Origin: Atribacterota bacterium
GTDB taxonomy: Bacteria > Atribacterota > Phoenicimicrobiia > Phoenicimicrobiales > Phoenicimicrobiaceae
Direction: 5' to 3'
DNA length: 8,686 bases
NCBI GenBank assembly: GCA_030666935.1
Contig: DAOUWX010000066.1
Location: 1-8,686, forward strand
The stretch's first letter is position 1, and the number at the start of each line of letters is the position of its first letter. The notes under the pieces are model-generated. The model was not told where the DNA came from, made no database searches, and saw only the letters and a program-made list of their open reading frames with translations. Of the stretch, positions 1 through 7,225 are shown one piece after another. The position numbers and the translations under genes are program-made.

Positions 1-942
1 CATACATATTTTAAAGAAGGTTATAAATCCAGTAAAACAAGGGTATGTGTTACCGTTGGGATGATGACCACAGGATATGATTGTGAAGATATTTTAAATT
101 TATGTTTGATGAGACCTATTTTTTCACCGTCATACTTTGTTCAAATGAAAGGCAGGGGTACACGTAAATATAATTTCATACATAAAGAGAAAGATGAATT
201 AGGCCGTACAGAAAAATATACAGAACCAAAGAAAAATTTTAAACTTTTTGATTTTTTTGCAGTTTGTGAATATTTTGAAGAAAAATTTAATTATGACGAT
301 GTAATTGAATTACCTCCGGAAACCGGCAAAAATGGTGGTGATGGTCCTCCTCTTCCTATACCAAAGGATTATGAAAATTTTCTTCCAGATCCCTTAAAAG
401 TTTGCGAACAAACAATAATTGGTCTCGAAGGAATGAAAATTGATAGAAAACTTTTTGAAAGATTTGAAGAAACGATTAAAGCCAATGAATACATAAAACA
501 GAAAATGGATGAAGGTAAATTTCACGAGGCTGAAGAACACATAAAGAAAACAATATTCAATAAACCGGAAGATTATTTCAATCTTGATGAATTAAGAAAA
601 TCAATAAAACTTGACCGCAGATTAAGTTTGCAGGAAATTTTAGAAAAAATATTCGGGAAGATAAAGAGATTTAAAACAAAAGACGAACTTCTTGAAGAAG
701 AGGTAAATAAATTTATTTCTATATATCATCCCAAAAATGAATTTATCTACATTATAAGGCAATTTATAAAAGCCTATATTTTAGATTCAAACCTAAGAGA
801 AATCATTGATTCGAAAAAATTTGCAAACCTTGCTACCAATCCAGGATTTAACATAAAAGATCTGAAAGAATTAGATGGCTGGAAAGATCCGATTATTGAA
901 TACATTAAAGATTACGTTCCTCTAAATACTTTTGCCGCATAG
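1..942 (+). CDS. hsdR: Type I restriction enzyme R subunit (HsdR), C-terminal part; 5' end outside the window
   Basis: This is the carboxy-terminal 313 residues of the ATP-dependent DNA translocase/endonuclease subunit of a type I restriction-modification enzyme. The reading frame is open from base 1, so the gene continues upstream; the methionines at 61 and 64 are internal, not starts. Visible are superfamily 2 helicase motif V (VTVGMMTTGYD, residues 17-27 of the fragment) and motif VI (QMKGRGTR, residues 48-55, with the arginine finger region). A charged, helix-rich C-terminal domain of about 200 residues follows, resembling the EcoEI-type HsdR C-terminal domain that docks the motor on the methyltransferase. 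The nuclease domain and Walker motifs would lie upstream. It ends at TAG 940-942, 22 bases before the fused methylase/specificity gene, so the two are very likely co-transcribed. The family assignment is firm; the EcoEI-type subgroup is less so. Confidence 0.9.
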   Translation, partial: HTYFKEGYKSSKTRVCVTVGMMTTGYDCEDILNLCLMRPIFSPSYFVQMKGRGTRKYNFIHKEKDELGRTEKYTEPKKNFKLFDFFAVCEYFEEKFNYDDVIELPPETGKNGGDGPPLPIPKDYENFLPDPLKVCEQTIIGLEGMKIDRKLFERFEETIKANEYIKQKMDEGKFHEAEEHIKKTIFNKPEDYFNLDELRKSIKLDRRLSLQEILEKIFGKIKRFKTKDELLEEEVNKFISIYHPKNEFIYIIRQFIKAYILDSNLREIIDSKKFANLATNPGFNIKDLKELDGWKDPIIEYIKDYVPLNTFAA

Positions 943-964
943 TCGCATAAAGGAGATTTAAAAT

Positions 965-3448
965 ATGTTGGACACTCTTACTAAAAGACGAATTGATACA
1001 GCAAGAGATATTCTTGTTGGAAAATTACCGGATCCTAAGTCACAGGTTGAGCAGATTACTATTGCTCTGATTTACAAATTTATGGATGATATGGATAAGC
1101 AATCTGAAGAATTGGGAGGGAATGCAGCGTTTTTTACAGGTGAATATGAAAAATATGCCTGGAGTAGGATTTTTGACCCCCGCGTGAGCGGATATGAACT
1201 TGTCGGTTTATACGGAGAAGCTATACTGAAAATGAATCATAATCCGAATATCCCTCAGTTATTTAGGAATATTTTTAAAAATGCTTATTTACCCTATCGT
1301 GACCCGGAAACCTTAAAAATGTTTCTGAAAGTTATAGGAGAATTCGAATACGATCATAGTGAAAAATTAGGGAATGCTTTTGAATATCTGCTTTCTATTA
1401 TGGGTTCCCAGGGTGATGCGGGTCAATTTAGGACACCGAGACATATTATTGATTTTATAGTCAAAGTAGTTGATCCTTGTAAAAACGAAACCATCTTAGA
1501 CCCTGCATGTGGAACAGCAGGATTTTTAATTTCTTCATTTAATCATATCCAGAATAAGAACAAAAAAGACGGTAGAATTAATTTAACATCTGATGAAAGA
1601 ACTAGATTAATCAATAACTTTTCCGGTTATGATATCTCTCCTGATATGGTGAGATTATCCTTGGTCAATATGTACCTGCATAAATTTTCCTCTCCGAAAA
1701 TTTACGAATACGATACCTTAGCTTCAGAAGAGAAATGGAATGAGTTTTATGACATCATTCTGGCTAATCCTCCGTTTATGTCCCCAAAGGGTGGGATTAA
1801 ACCCCATAAGAGATTTAGTGTACAGGCAAAACGCTCAGAAGTCCTTTTTGTTGATTACATTGCTGAACATTTGAACCCAAACGGCAGGGGTGGCGTTATT
1901 GTTCCGGAAGGTATTATTTTTCAGTCTGGAAATGCTTATAAAAAACTTCGTAAGATACTAATAGAAACTTCACTTTATGTAGTTGCGTCTTTACCTGCTG
2001 GAGTCTTTAACCCTTATTCAGGAGTTAAGACATCCATTTTATTTTTAAATAAAAATTTAGCCAAAAAAACCGATAAAATTCTTTTTGTCAAAGTGAATCA
2101 TGATGGATTTGGTTTGGGTGCCCAGAGAAGGAAAATTAAAGAAAATGATTTGCCGTTGGCATTGGATATTATTAAAAAATATAAGCAGAGTATTATTAAT
2201 GGCGAAGAAATTGAATTTAATATTAATGAAGCAAAATTAGCACATGTGGTAAAAAAAGAAAAGATTGCAGAGAACGGTGATTATAATTTAAGTGGTGACA
2301 GATATAAAGAAACAGTTATATATAATGGAAAATGGGATTTTGTAGAACTTGGTGAAATTTTTAAAGAGATAAGGAATGGAAAAAATGTTAAACAAACATT
2401 GGAAAAAGGTAAATATCGCGTTACAAGAATACAAACGATAGCAGATGGTAGCATAAATCTAAATAACACCAGATGGACGAATGATGATGTCAGCGAAAAT
2501 GATTTCATGCAGTCAGGTGATATATTGGTTAGTCATATAAATAGTTATGATCATTTAGGGAAGGCAGCTTTATTTTATGGAATTTTAAGCAAAGTTGTAC
2601 ATGGGATTAATTTACTAAAATTTAAGCCAGACAAGCAAAAAATTAATCCATTTTATGCAATATTTATTTTTAAATCAGAAAAATTTTTGAAAAAAGTAAA
2701 AAGTTTCGCCCAAAGAGCTGTAAATCAAGCTAGTGTAAAAACAACCGATTTAAAAAGAATAAAAATTCCTCTTCCTCTTCTTGAAATACAAGAACAAATT
2801 GTTGCTGAATTGGATAGCTATCAAAAAATAATTGATGGTGCCAAACAGGTCGTAGAAAATTACAAACCAACTTTCAAAATAGACCCAGAATGGAAGATAG
2901 TTGAATTAGAGAATATATGCAAAAATATAAAAAATATTATAAATCCAAAAGGGCGTACAGGCCAAATAAACTATATTGGTTTAGAGAACATAGCAAAAAA
3001 TAATGGTGAGCTTTTTGGAAATATAAAAAGCGAAATTTTTGAAATTAAAAGCATGAAACTTAAATTTCAAAAGAAAAATGTATTATATGCAAAACTAAGA
3101 CCTAATTTAAATAAAGTCTATTATGCAGAAATAAATGGGATTTGTTCAACAGACATTATGGTTTTAAAGTTTGAGGAAGATAAAGCTATGCCCAGATTAT
3201 ATTCATCAATTATGAGAGAGCAGTGGTTTAATAAAAAAGTACTAAATGGGATAAAAGGGGCACAACTTCCAAGGATTGGGTGGGATCATTTTAAAAAGAT
3301 TAAAGTGCCCTTACCACCTATTAAAATTCAACAACAAATCGTAACTCAAATTGAAAGCGAACAAAAAATTATTGATGCCAACAAAGAATTAATTAAAATT
3401 TTTGAAGACAAGATTAAAGATAAAATTGCAGAAGTATGGGGTGAGTAA
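965..3448 (+). CDS. Fused type I DNA methyltransferase and specificity subunit (HsdM-HsdS)
   Basis: An 827-residue N6-adenine methyltransferase with its own DNA-recognition module. The ATG at 965 has AGGAG at 951-955, nine bases upstream. Residues 1-130 match the helical HsdM N-terminal domain. GQFRTPR (153-159) leads into the AdoMet fold, with motif I DPACGTAGF (179-187; the usual second Gly is Ala185) and catalytic motif IV NPPF (268-271). After about residue 450 the protein becomes a full HsdS: TRD1 begins near W457 and ends in IPLP (601-604), followed by a long helix; TRD2 begins near W643 and ends in VPLP (781-784), followed by the second conserved helix and a terminal VWGE. M and S are normally separate genes, with M2S1 stoichiometry. 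Here one chain carries one M and two TRDs, so it may work as a monomer or as a dimer. It pairs with the upstream HsdR. TRD sequence does not reveal the target site. Confidence 0.93.
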   Translation: MLDTLTKRRIDTARDILVGKLPDPKSQVEQITIALIYKFMDDMDKQSEELGGNAAFFTGEYEKYAWSRIFDPRVSGYELVGLYGEAILKMNHNPNIPQLFRNIFKNAYLPYRDPETLKMFLKVIGEFEYDHSEKLGNAFEYLLSIMGSQGDAGQFRTPRHIIDFIVKVVDPCKNETILDPACGTAGFLISSFNHIQNKNKKDGRINLTSDERTRLINNFSGYDISPDMVRLSLVNMYLHKFSSPKIYEYDTLASEEKWNEFYDIILANPPFMSPKGGIKPHKRFSVQAKRSEVLFVDYIAEHLNPNGRGGVIVPEGIIFQSGNAYKKLRKILIETSLYVVASLPAGVFNPYSGVKTSILFLNKNLAKKTDKILFVKVNHDGFGLGAQRRKIKENDLPLALDIIKKYKQSIINGEEIEFNINEAKLAHVVKKEKIAENGDYNLSGDRYKETVIYNGKWDFVELGEIFKEIRNGKNVKQTLEKGKYRVTRIQTIADGSINLNNTRWTNDDVSENDFMQSGDILVSHINSYDHLGKAALFYGILSKVVHGINLLKFKPDKQKINPFYAIFIFKSEKFLKKVKSFAQRAVNQASVKTTDLKRIKIPLPLLEIQEQIVAELDSYQKIIDGAKQVVENYKPTFKIDPEWKIVELENICKNIKNIINPKGRTGQINYIGLENIAKNNGELFGNIKSEIFEIKSMKLKFQKKNVLYAKLRPNLNKVYYAEINGICSTDIMVLKFEEDKAMPRLYSSIMREQWFNKKVLNGIKGAQLPRIGWDHFKKIKVPLPPIKIQQQIVTQIESEQKIIDANKELIKIFEDKIKDKIAEVWGE

Positions 3449-3505
3449 TGAACGGAGATGCCTTCAAAATAGTAAATTATCTATTTATATAGTAATAATA
3501 AATTT

Positions 3506-3511
3506 AAGGAG
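3506..3511 (+). promoter_or_regulatory. Ribosome-binding site fixing the start of the SIR2 gene
   Basis: AAGGAG lies seven bases before the ATG at 3519. The same frame is open from an ATG at 3402, but that start would overlap the end of hsdMS by 47 bases and would add 39 residues unlike any SIR2 N-terminus. The site therefore selects 3519, which places the GAGAS motif at residue 9, where SIR2-like proteins normally have it. Confidence 0.8.
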
Positions 3512-3518
3512 CGAGAAT

Positions 3519-4664
3519 ATGAGTAAAACTGTTTTTATATTGGGAGCAGGAGCCTCAAGGGATTCAGGAGCTCCATTGATGAACGATTTTTTAGATAGAG
3601 CACGAAGGTTATATGCAAATGGAGAATGTGGTGAAAGATTTAGAGAAGATTTCGAAAGAGTAACTGGTGCTATTTCTGATTTACAAAAAATTCATTCAAA
3701 GTCAGAGTTAGATATTTATAATATAGAAGAAATATTTTCTTCATTTGAAATGGCTAAGTTAATTAATAAATTTCCAGGAGACTGCATTAGGAAAAGGGAA
3801 GATATTGATCTTCTAGTAAAGTCATTAAAAAAAGTAATTTATATCACTTTGGATAGAAGCACTCCTCTAATAATAAAGAAAAATGGTCTTTCTCCTCCAA
3901 GTGGATCATATGGAAAATTTGTTGAATTGATCAAAATAATCATGCAAAAAGAACTTAAAGTGCCTACTGTTATTACGTTTAATTATGATTTAGCGGTTGA
4001 TTATGCTCTGTTTAAACATGGATTTCCAATAAATTATTGCTTTACTTCCAGTGAAAAAAGTCAAGTAAAAGAAATTAACCTGATTAAATTACACGGATCA
4101 TTAAATTGGTTTGAAGGAAAAAGTAGAAAAAATATCATTCCGTATAAAATTGAACGAAAAAAAATGTTAATATCAAATTATCATACTTCTCATAGTGAAG
4201 AAAAGTATTACTTTAATATTTTCGATAAAATAACTGCTAATAAGATAGTTTACAAAGGGCATAATTATAATATTATTCCTGAGCCATTTATAATACCTCC
4301 TACTTGGGATAAATCAATTTATAATCAGGAATTAGCAAGAGTTTGGAGCCAGGCAGCATTGGATTTATCAATTGCTGAAAATATCTATGTAATTGGTTAT
4401 TCTCTTCCGGTTACAGATAGTTTTTTTAAATATTTATTTGCATTGGGGAGCGAAGGAGTAAAAATAATTGAACGTTTTTGGATTTTTAATCCCGATGAAA
4501 AGAATGTGAAGCCAAGATTTGAGAAATTTATTGGAACAGGAATAAAAGATAGGTTTAGATTTAAAGCGACCACATTTAGCGCGAGCGTTGATTGTTTAAG
4601 GAAAATATATGAAAAATATGATGACCCAAATTTTGATTATAAAGAGATATTGAATAGGTATTAA
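3519..4664 (+). CDS. Stand-alone SIR2-family protein, putative NAD+-cleaving defence effector
   Basis: A 381-residue, probably cytosolic protein consisting of a single SIR2-like (Rossmann-type, NAD-binding) domain. Signatures in order are GAGASRDSGAP (residues 9-19, nucleotide-binding loop), TFNYD (153-157), HGSLNW (192-197), PPTW (260-263) and a late IGYSLP strand-turn (292-297) with D300. In defence-associated SIR2 proteins such as ThsA, an Asn and a His in equivalent motifs carry out NAD+ hydrolysis; N155 and H192 are the likely counterparts and are 37 residues apart. There is no recognisable second domain (no SLOG, Argonaute or transmembrane segment) and no zinc-finger cysteines of a deacetylase, so an NADase is more likely than a classical sirtuin. 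The gene follows hsdMS by 70 bases on the same strand with no clear terminator between, so co-transcription with the restriction locus is plausible. Family placement is strong; the defence role is inferred from context. Confidence 0.87.
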   Translation: MSKTVFILGAGASRDSGAPLMNDFLDRARRLYANGECGERFREDFERVTGAISDLQKIHSKSELDIYNIEEIFSSFEMAKLINKFPGDCIRKREDIDLLVKSLKKVIYITLDRSTPLIIKKNGLSPPSGSYGKFVELIKIIMQKELKVPTVITFNYDLAVDYALFKHGFPINYCFTSSEKSQVKEINLIKLHGSLNWFEGKSRKNIIPYKIERKKMLISNYHTSHSEEKYYFNIFDKITANKIVYKGHNYNIIPEPFIIPPTWDKSIYNQELARVWSQAALDLSIAENIYVIGYSLPVTDSFFKYLFALGSEGVKIIERFWIFNPDEKNVKPRFEKFIGTGIKDRFRFKATTFSASVDCLRKIYEKYDDPNFDYKEILNRY

Positions 4665-4730
4665 GTTTACTATTTTATACTAAATATTTAACTTTTTTGA
4701 AGGTGTTTTACTTTTATTTCATATTTTAAG

Positions 4731-4759
4731 TTGACATACGCCCATTTGTTGTTTAAAAC
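4731..4759 (+). promoter_or_regulatory. Predicted sigma-70-type promoter of the potassium-channel gene
   Basis: A perfect -35 box TTGACA (4731-4736) is followed after 17 bases by TAAAAC (4754-4759), which matches four of six -10 positions. The start of transcription would fall near 4766, giving a leader of about 60 bases before the ATG at 4828. The -10 overlaps an 11-base palindrome, TGTTT-A-AAACA (4750-4760), which could be an operator or chance in AT-rich DNA. The -35 is convincing, the -10 only fair. Confidence 0.5.
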
Positions 4760-4774
4760 ATCTAATTAAATGAA

Positions 4775-4798
4775 CTTACTAAAAATGTTTTAGTTAAG
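4775..4798 (+). other. Leader hairpin upstream of the potassium-channel gene
   Basis: CTTACTAAAA (4775-4784) and TTTTAGTTAAG (4788-4798) pair over ten base pairs around a three-base loop, with one bulged T at 4794. It sits between the predicted start of transcription and the ribosome site (AAGGA, 4814-4818). Only two pairs are G:C and no T tract follows, so it is not a good terminator. It may be an mRNA stability or translation element, or a DNA palindrome bound by a regulator. Confidence 0.35.
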
Positions 4799-4827
4799 AC
4801 ATAAAGTAAAAAAAAGGATCTATATAT

Positions 4828-6288
4828 ATGAATAAAGCAGAAAATAATCCTAACAAATGCCCAATTTGTGAAAGATCAACTCATAAAGAATCAAAATATT
4901 GTATTTTTCATGCAAGTGCAGAGGAAAAAACTGAAGAAGAGTTTAAGCAAGCATTAAAGGAATATATACAGGAAATTAAAAAAGAAGATAAGGATTTCAA
5001 TTTTGAAGGTTTTATTTTTGTAGGGGATATTAATTTCAATAATATTGAATTTAATGAAGACCCTAAATTCGTTAATGCTAAATTTATTTATGGGAGCATC
5101 AGTTTTATAGGTACGCGATTTGAAGAAAAAACCTCATTTTTGGGTGTGCTTTTTAATGGGACAGTTGATTTTGGTGGTGCATCTTTTAGAAAAGAAGTTG
5201 AATTTAAAGGTACAAAATTTTTAGGCGGACCAACTTCTTTTAAAAAAGTATATTTTTCTAGCGATGTATCTTTTGAAGGTAATATTTTTCAAAATAATAT
5301 TGATTTTAGCAATACTCAATTTTTCGGAAATTTTATTGGTAGCTTCGATAAATTCAATGGAAGCGAAATAAACTTTAATTGTGCAGATATTAATAAAAAT
5401 TTTGACATTGCTTTAACCGAAAAAAAACACATAAATTTAAATTTTGAATCGATAACTACTTATTTTGCATTTACTGATATAAAAATAATTGTTAAAAATG
5501 GAGGCATTTCATTTAGAAATACTTTATTAGATAAAATATCGTTATGTTTTGAAATTTATAATGATTCATATATCGACTTTGAAGGTGCCAGAATTAAGGA
5601 CACTGTGTTTAGGAGAGATCATATTGAAGGTCATATAATTCAAGAAAATAAAAAATCATACGACAGAGCCAAAGAAATATATATTACCTTGAAAAATAAT
5701 TTTCATTCCATTGGAAGGTATGATGATGAAAGCTGGGCTTATATAAAAGAAAGAGATATGGAAAAATTAAGCTATTCATTTACTAATTCAGAAGAAAATG
5801 ACACATATCGTTTTGTTTCAAATATGAAAAATATATTTGATAGATTTCTTCTAAAAATAAAATTCTTTACTAAGTGGCTTTTTTCAAAAAAATCTTTAAA
5901 TTGGCTTAAATTAGTAATAGCAAGTTTTATATATGGGTATGGCGAAAATCCATGGCGTGTTATTAGATTTGCTTTGATTATAATATTTTTATTTGCAATA
6001 ATATTAAATTTTTCAGGAATTGTTATTAGTGACAGAACTAATTTGATAATAGAATTTATAAAAGAAAGTCAGGGCGATGAATATACTCTAAAATATTTAG
6101 GACCCATTCTGGGGAGTTTTCTAAATTGTTTGTATTTTAGTGTAGTAACTTTTACAACTTTAGGATATGGCGATTTCCAACCGGCAGTAGGATTAAGTAG
6201 GTTTTTTGTATCATTAGAGTCAATTATTGGGGCTATTACAATGGCATTATTTGTCTATACCTTTGCAAGAAGAACAGGGGGAAGATAA
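4828..6288 (+). CDS. Pentapeptide-repeat two-TM potassium channel with N-terminal zinc-binding motif
   Basis: A 486-residue membrane protein; the ATG has AAGGA nine bases upstream. In order: a Cys/His knuckle C11-x2-C14-x10-C25-x2-H28, probably zinc-binding; a short acidic helix (32-54); a repeat domain with paired Phe residues every 11 residues from about 70 to 166, weakening to about 265, expected to form a right-handed beta-helix of pentapeptide type; a helical linker (278-313); an amphipathic stretch ending in YGYGENPWR (369-377); TM1 (378-400); a pore loop with potassium selectivity filter TTLGYGD (443-449); and TM2 (459-480) with hinge Gly468. This is the KcsA-like pore plan, normally tetrameric. 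There is no RCK or cyclic-nucleotide domain, so the repeat and zinc domains are the likely cytosolic sensors. Similar pentapeptide-channel fusions are known, but their signals are not well defined. In this context the protein could be a membrane-depolarising effector; a house-keeping potassium channel is the alternative. Confidence 0.88.
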   Translation: MNKAENNPNKCPICERSTHKESKYCIFHASAEEKTEEEFKQALKEYIQEIKKEDKDFNFEGFIFVGDINFNNIEFNEDPKFVNAKFIYGSISFIGTRFEEKTSFLGVLFNGTVDFGGASFRKEVEFKGTKFLGGPTSFKKVYFSSDVSFEGNIFQNNIDFSNTQFFGNFIGSFDKFNGSEINFNCADINKNFDIALTEKKHINLNFESITTYFAFTDIKIIVKNGGISFRNTLLDKISLCFEIYNDSYIDFEGARIKDTVFRRDHIEGHIIQENKKSYDRAKEIYITLKNNFHSIGRYDDESWAYIKERDMEKLSYSFTNSEENDTYRFVSNMKNIFDRFLLKIKFFTKWLFSKKSLNWLKLVIASFIYGYGENPWRVIRFALIIIFLFAIILNFSGIVISDRTNLIIEFIKESQGDEYTLKYLGPILGSFLNCLYFSVVTFTTLGYGDFQPAVGLSRFFVSLESIIGAITMALFVYTFARRTGGR

Positions 6289-6396
6289 ATATAAGAAAAG
6301 TATCCACATTTATATTTAAATATGAATATTGGAGATATGAATCATTAAAGGAATCTTTTAAAAACCAATAAACATTTTGAGCAAAGATCTTGGTAT

Positions 6397-6403
6397 GAGG
6401 TGA
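6397..6403 (+). promoter_or_regulatory. Ribosome-binding site fixing the start of the HEPN-like gene
   Basis: GAGGTGA lies eight bases before the ATG at 6412. A GTG at 6400 in the same frame is part of this site itself and has no ribosome site of its own, so 6412 is the better start. Confidence 0.75.
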
Positions 6404-6411
6404 AATTTAAT

Positions 6412-7122
6412 ATGGAAAAGAATAAAAATACAGATTTTAAGCTAATAAAAAATAGTAAAGGTGAGATTATAGGACATGTTAAGAAATTATGGTTTCGCGA
6501 GTTTCTTAGAATAGTTTATGATATATATGGATTATATTTAGACAGTACATATGGTTTTATTTCTATAAATAAATTGATTGTTAAATCTCAAAAAGAGATA
6601 GCCAAGCATTCTAAAATTGATATAAGGGATCTAAGCAAACAAAATTTTTATTATGGCAAAGGACAACCCGATAACAAGGATTCACATATAATGTACATAT
6701 CAAAGATAGGAGAGACTAGAGAAAGAAATAAAAAAAATGGCAGAAATTTTAAAAATATTGCAAATTTTTGTTTAGTTTTAATTTATCAATATTGGGAAGA
6801 TTATTATAGAGAAAAGATTGCTAATGATATTGGTATTGAAAAGAAAAGTTTGAAACTTGATATTTTTGGTGATATAAGAATTTTACGAAAATCGATAATA
6901 CATCATAGAGCAAAAGCATTAGAAGAGGTAGAAAAATGTAATTTATTAAAATGGTTTAAAAAAGGAGATGAAATAAATATTAATAACGAAAAATTTGTAA
7001 TAATTATAAATTATATTTTTAATTCAATATACAATGATATATCAGAAGAATATAAAAAATATGGATATGTTAATGTCAAACAAGAAGAATATGCTTCTAA
7101 AAAATATTTGAATTTGGAATAA
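6412..7122 (+). CDS. HEPN-like protein with Rx4H motif, putative ribonuclease effector
   Basis: A 236-residue, mostly helical protein with no transmembrane segment or signal peptide. The product is not assigned to a named family. The central part reads like a HEPN fold: an Asn-rich run (RNKKNGRN, 105-112) leads into a hydrophobic helix with IYQYWEDYYR (124-133). A second helix carries GDIRILRKSIIHHR (153-166), in which R159-x4-H164 fits the Rx4-6H catalytic signature of HEPN ribonucleases. The residue after the Arg is Lys160 where Asn, Asp or His is more usual, which lowers certainty of activity. The N-terminal 90 residues hold another helical region of unknown role. The gene lies 123 bases after the channel gene on the same strand with no convincing terminator between, so the two may form one unit. 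It is among the most AT-rich genes here (13 G/C in the 60 bases from 6421). A toxin or abortive-infection RNase is the favoured reading; an inactive HEPN adaptor is the alternative. Confidence 0.6.
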   Translation: MEKNKNTDFKLIKNSKGEIIGHVKKLWFREFLRIVYDIYGLYLDSTYGFISINKLIVKSQKEIAKHSKIDIRDLSKQNFYYGKGQPDNKDSHIMYISKIGETRERNKKNGRNFKNIANFCLVLIYQYWEDYYREKIANDIGIEKKSLKLDIFGDIRILRKSIIHHRAKALEEVEKCNLLKWFKKGDEININNEKFVIIINYIFNSIYNDISEEYKKYGYVNVKQEEYASKKYLNLE

Positions 7123-7131
7123 ATAGGGAAT

Positions 7132-7153
7132 AAATGGGGACAAATCCCATTTT
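7132..7153 (+). terminator. Weak hairpin, possible terminator after the HEPN-like gene
   Basis: AAATGGG (7132-7138) and CCCATTT (7146-7152) form a seven-pair stem with a seven-base loop, ten bases after the TAA stop. Only one further T follows before the run breaks, so termination would be inefficient. The GGGGACA in the stem and loop also looks like the edge of a REP-type repeat, so the hairpin could be a mobile-element relic instead. Confidence 0.35.
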
Positions 7154-7225
7154 CTTAGACAATTAATATTTTAGTTTTAAATTAAATAAATAAGAAAGGT
7201 GTCCCAGGCAAATAATTCGATAATT

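Noticed and set aside
2281..2508. Reverse-strand open frame of 75 codons within hsdMS
   Set aside because: It lies wholly inside a well-supported gene, has no ribosome site and its translation is a low-complexity hydrophobic mix with no family motif.
2761..3400. Similar sequences at 2765-2850 and 3305-3390 considered as a DNA repeat
   Set aside because: They encode the two conserved HsdS spacer helices; the similarity is that of the protein family and is too diverged at the DNA level to be a recent repeat.
3463..3493. Possible promoter TTCAAA / TATAGT before the SIR2 gene
   Set aside because: The spacing is 19 bases and the -35 is poor; such matches are expected by chance in DNA this AT-rich.
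3402..3518. Longer SIR2 start at the ATG at 3402
   Set aside because: It would overlap hsdMS, lacks a ribosome site and adds a non-homologous N-terminus; AAGGAG at 3506-3511 supports 3519.
4665..4700. Possible terminator after SIR2 (TAAATATTTA at 4681-4690 and T6 at 4693-4698)
   Set aside because: The stem is only A:T pairs with no real loop, too weak to call a terminator.
6289..6411. Palindrome ATATTTAAATAT (6312-6323) and short AAAG/CTTT stem in the channel-HEPN gap
   Set aside because: All-AT palindromes are common by chance here, and the stem has no T tract; no promoter could be supported either.
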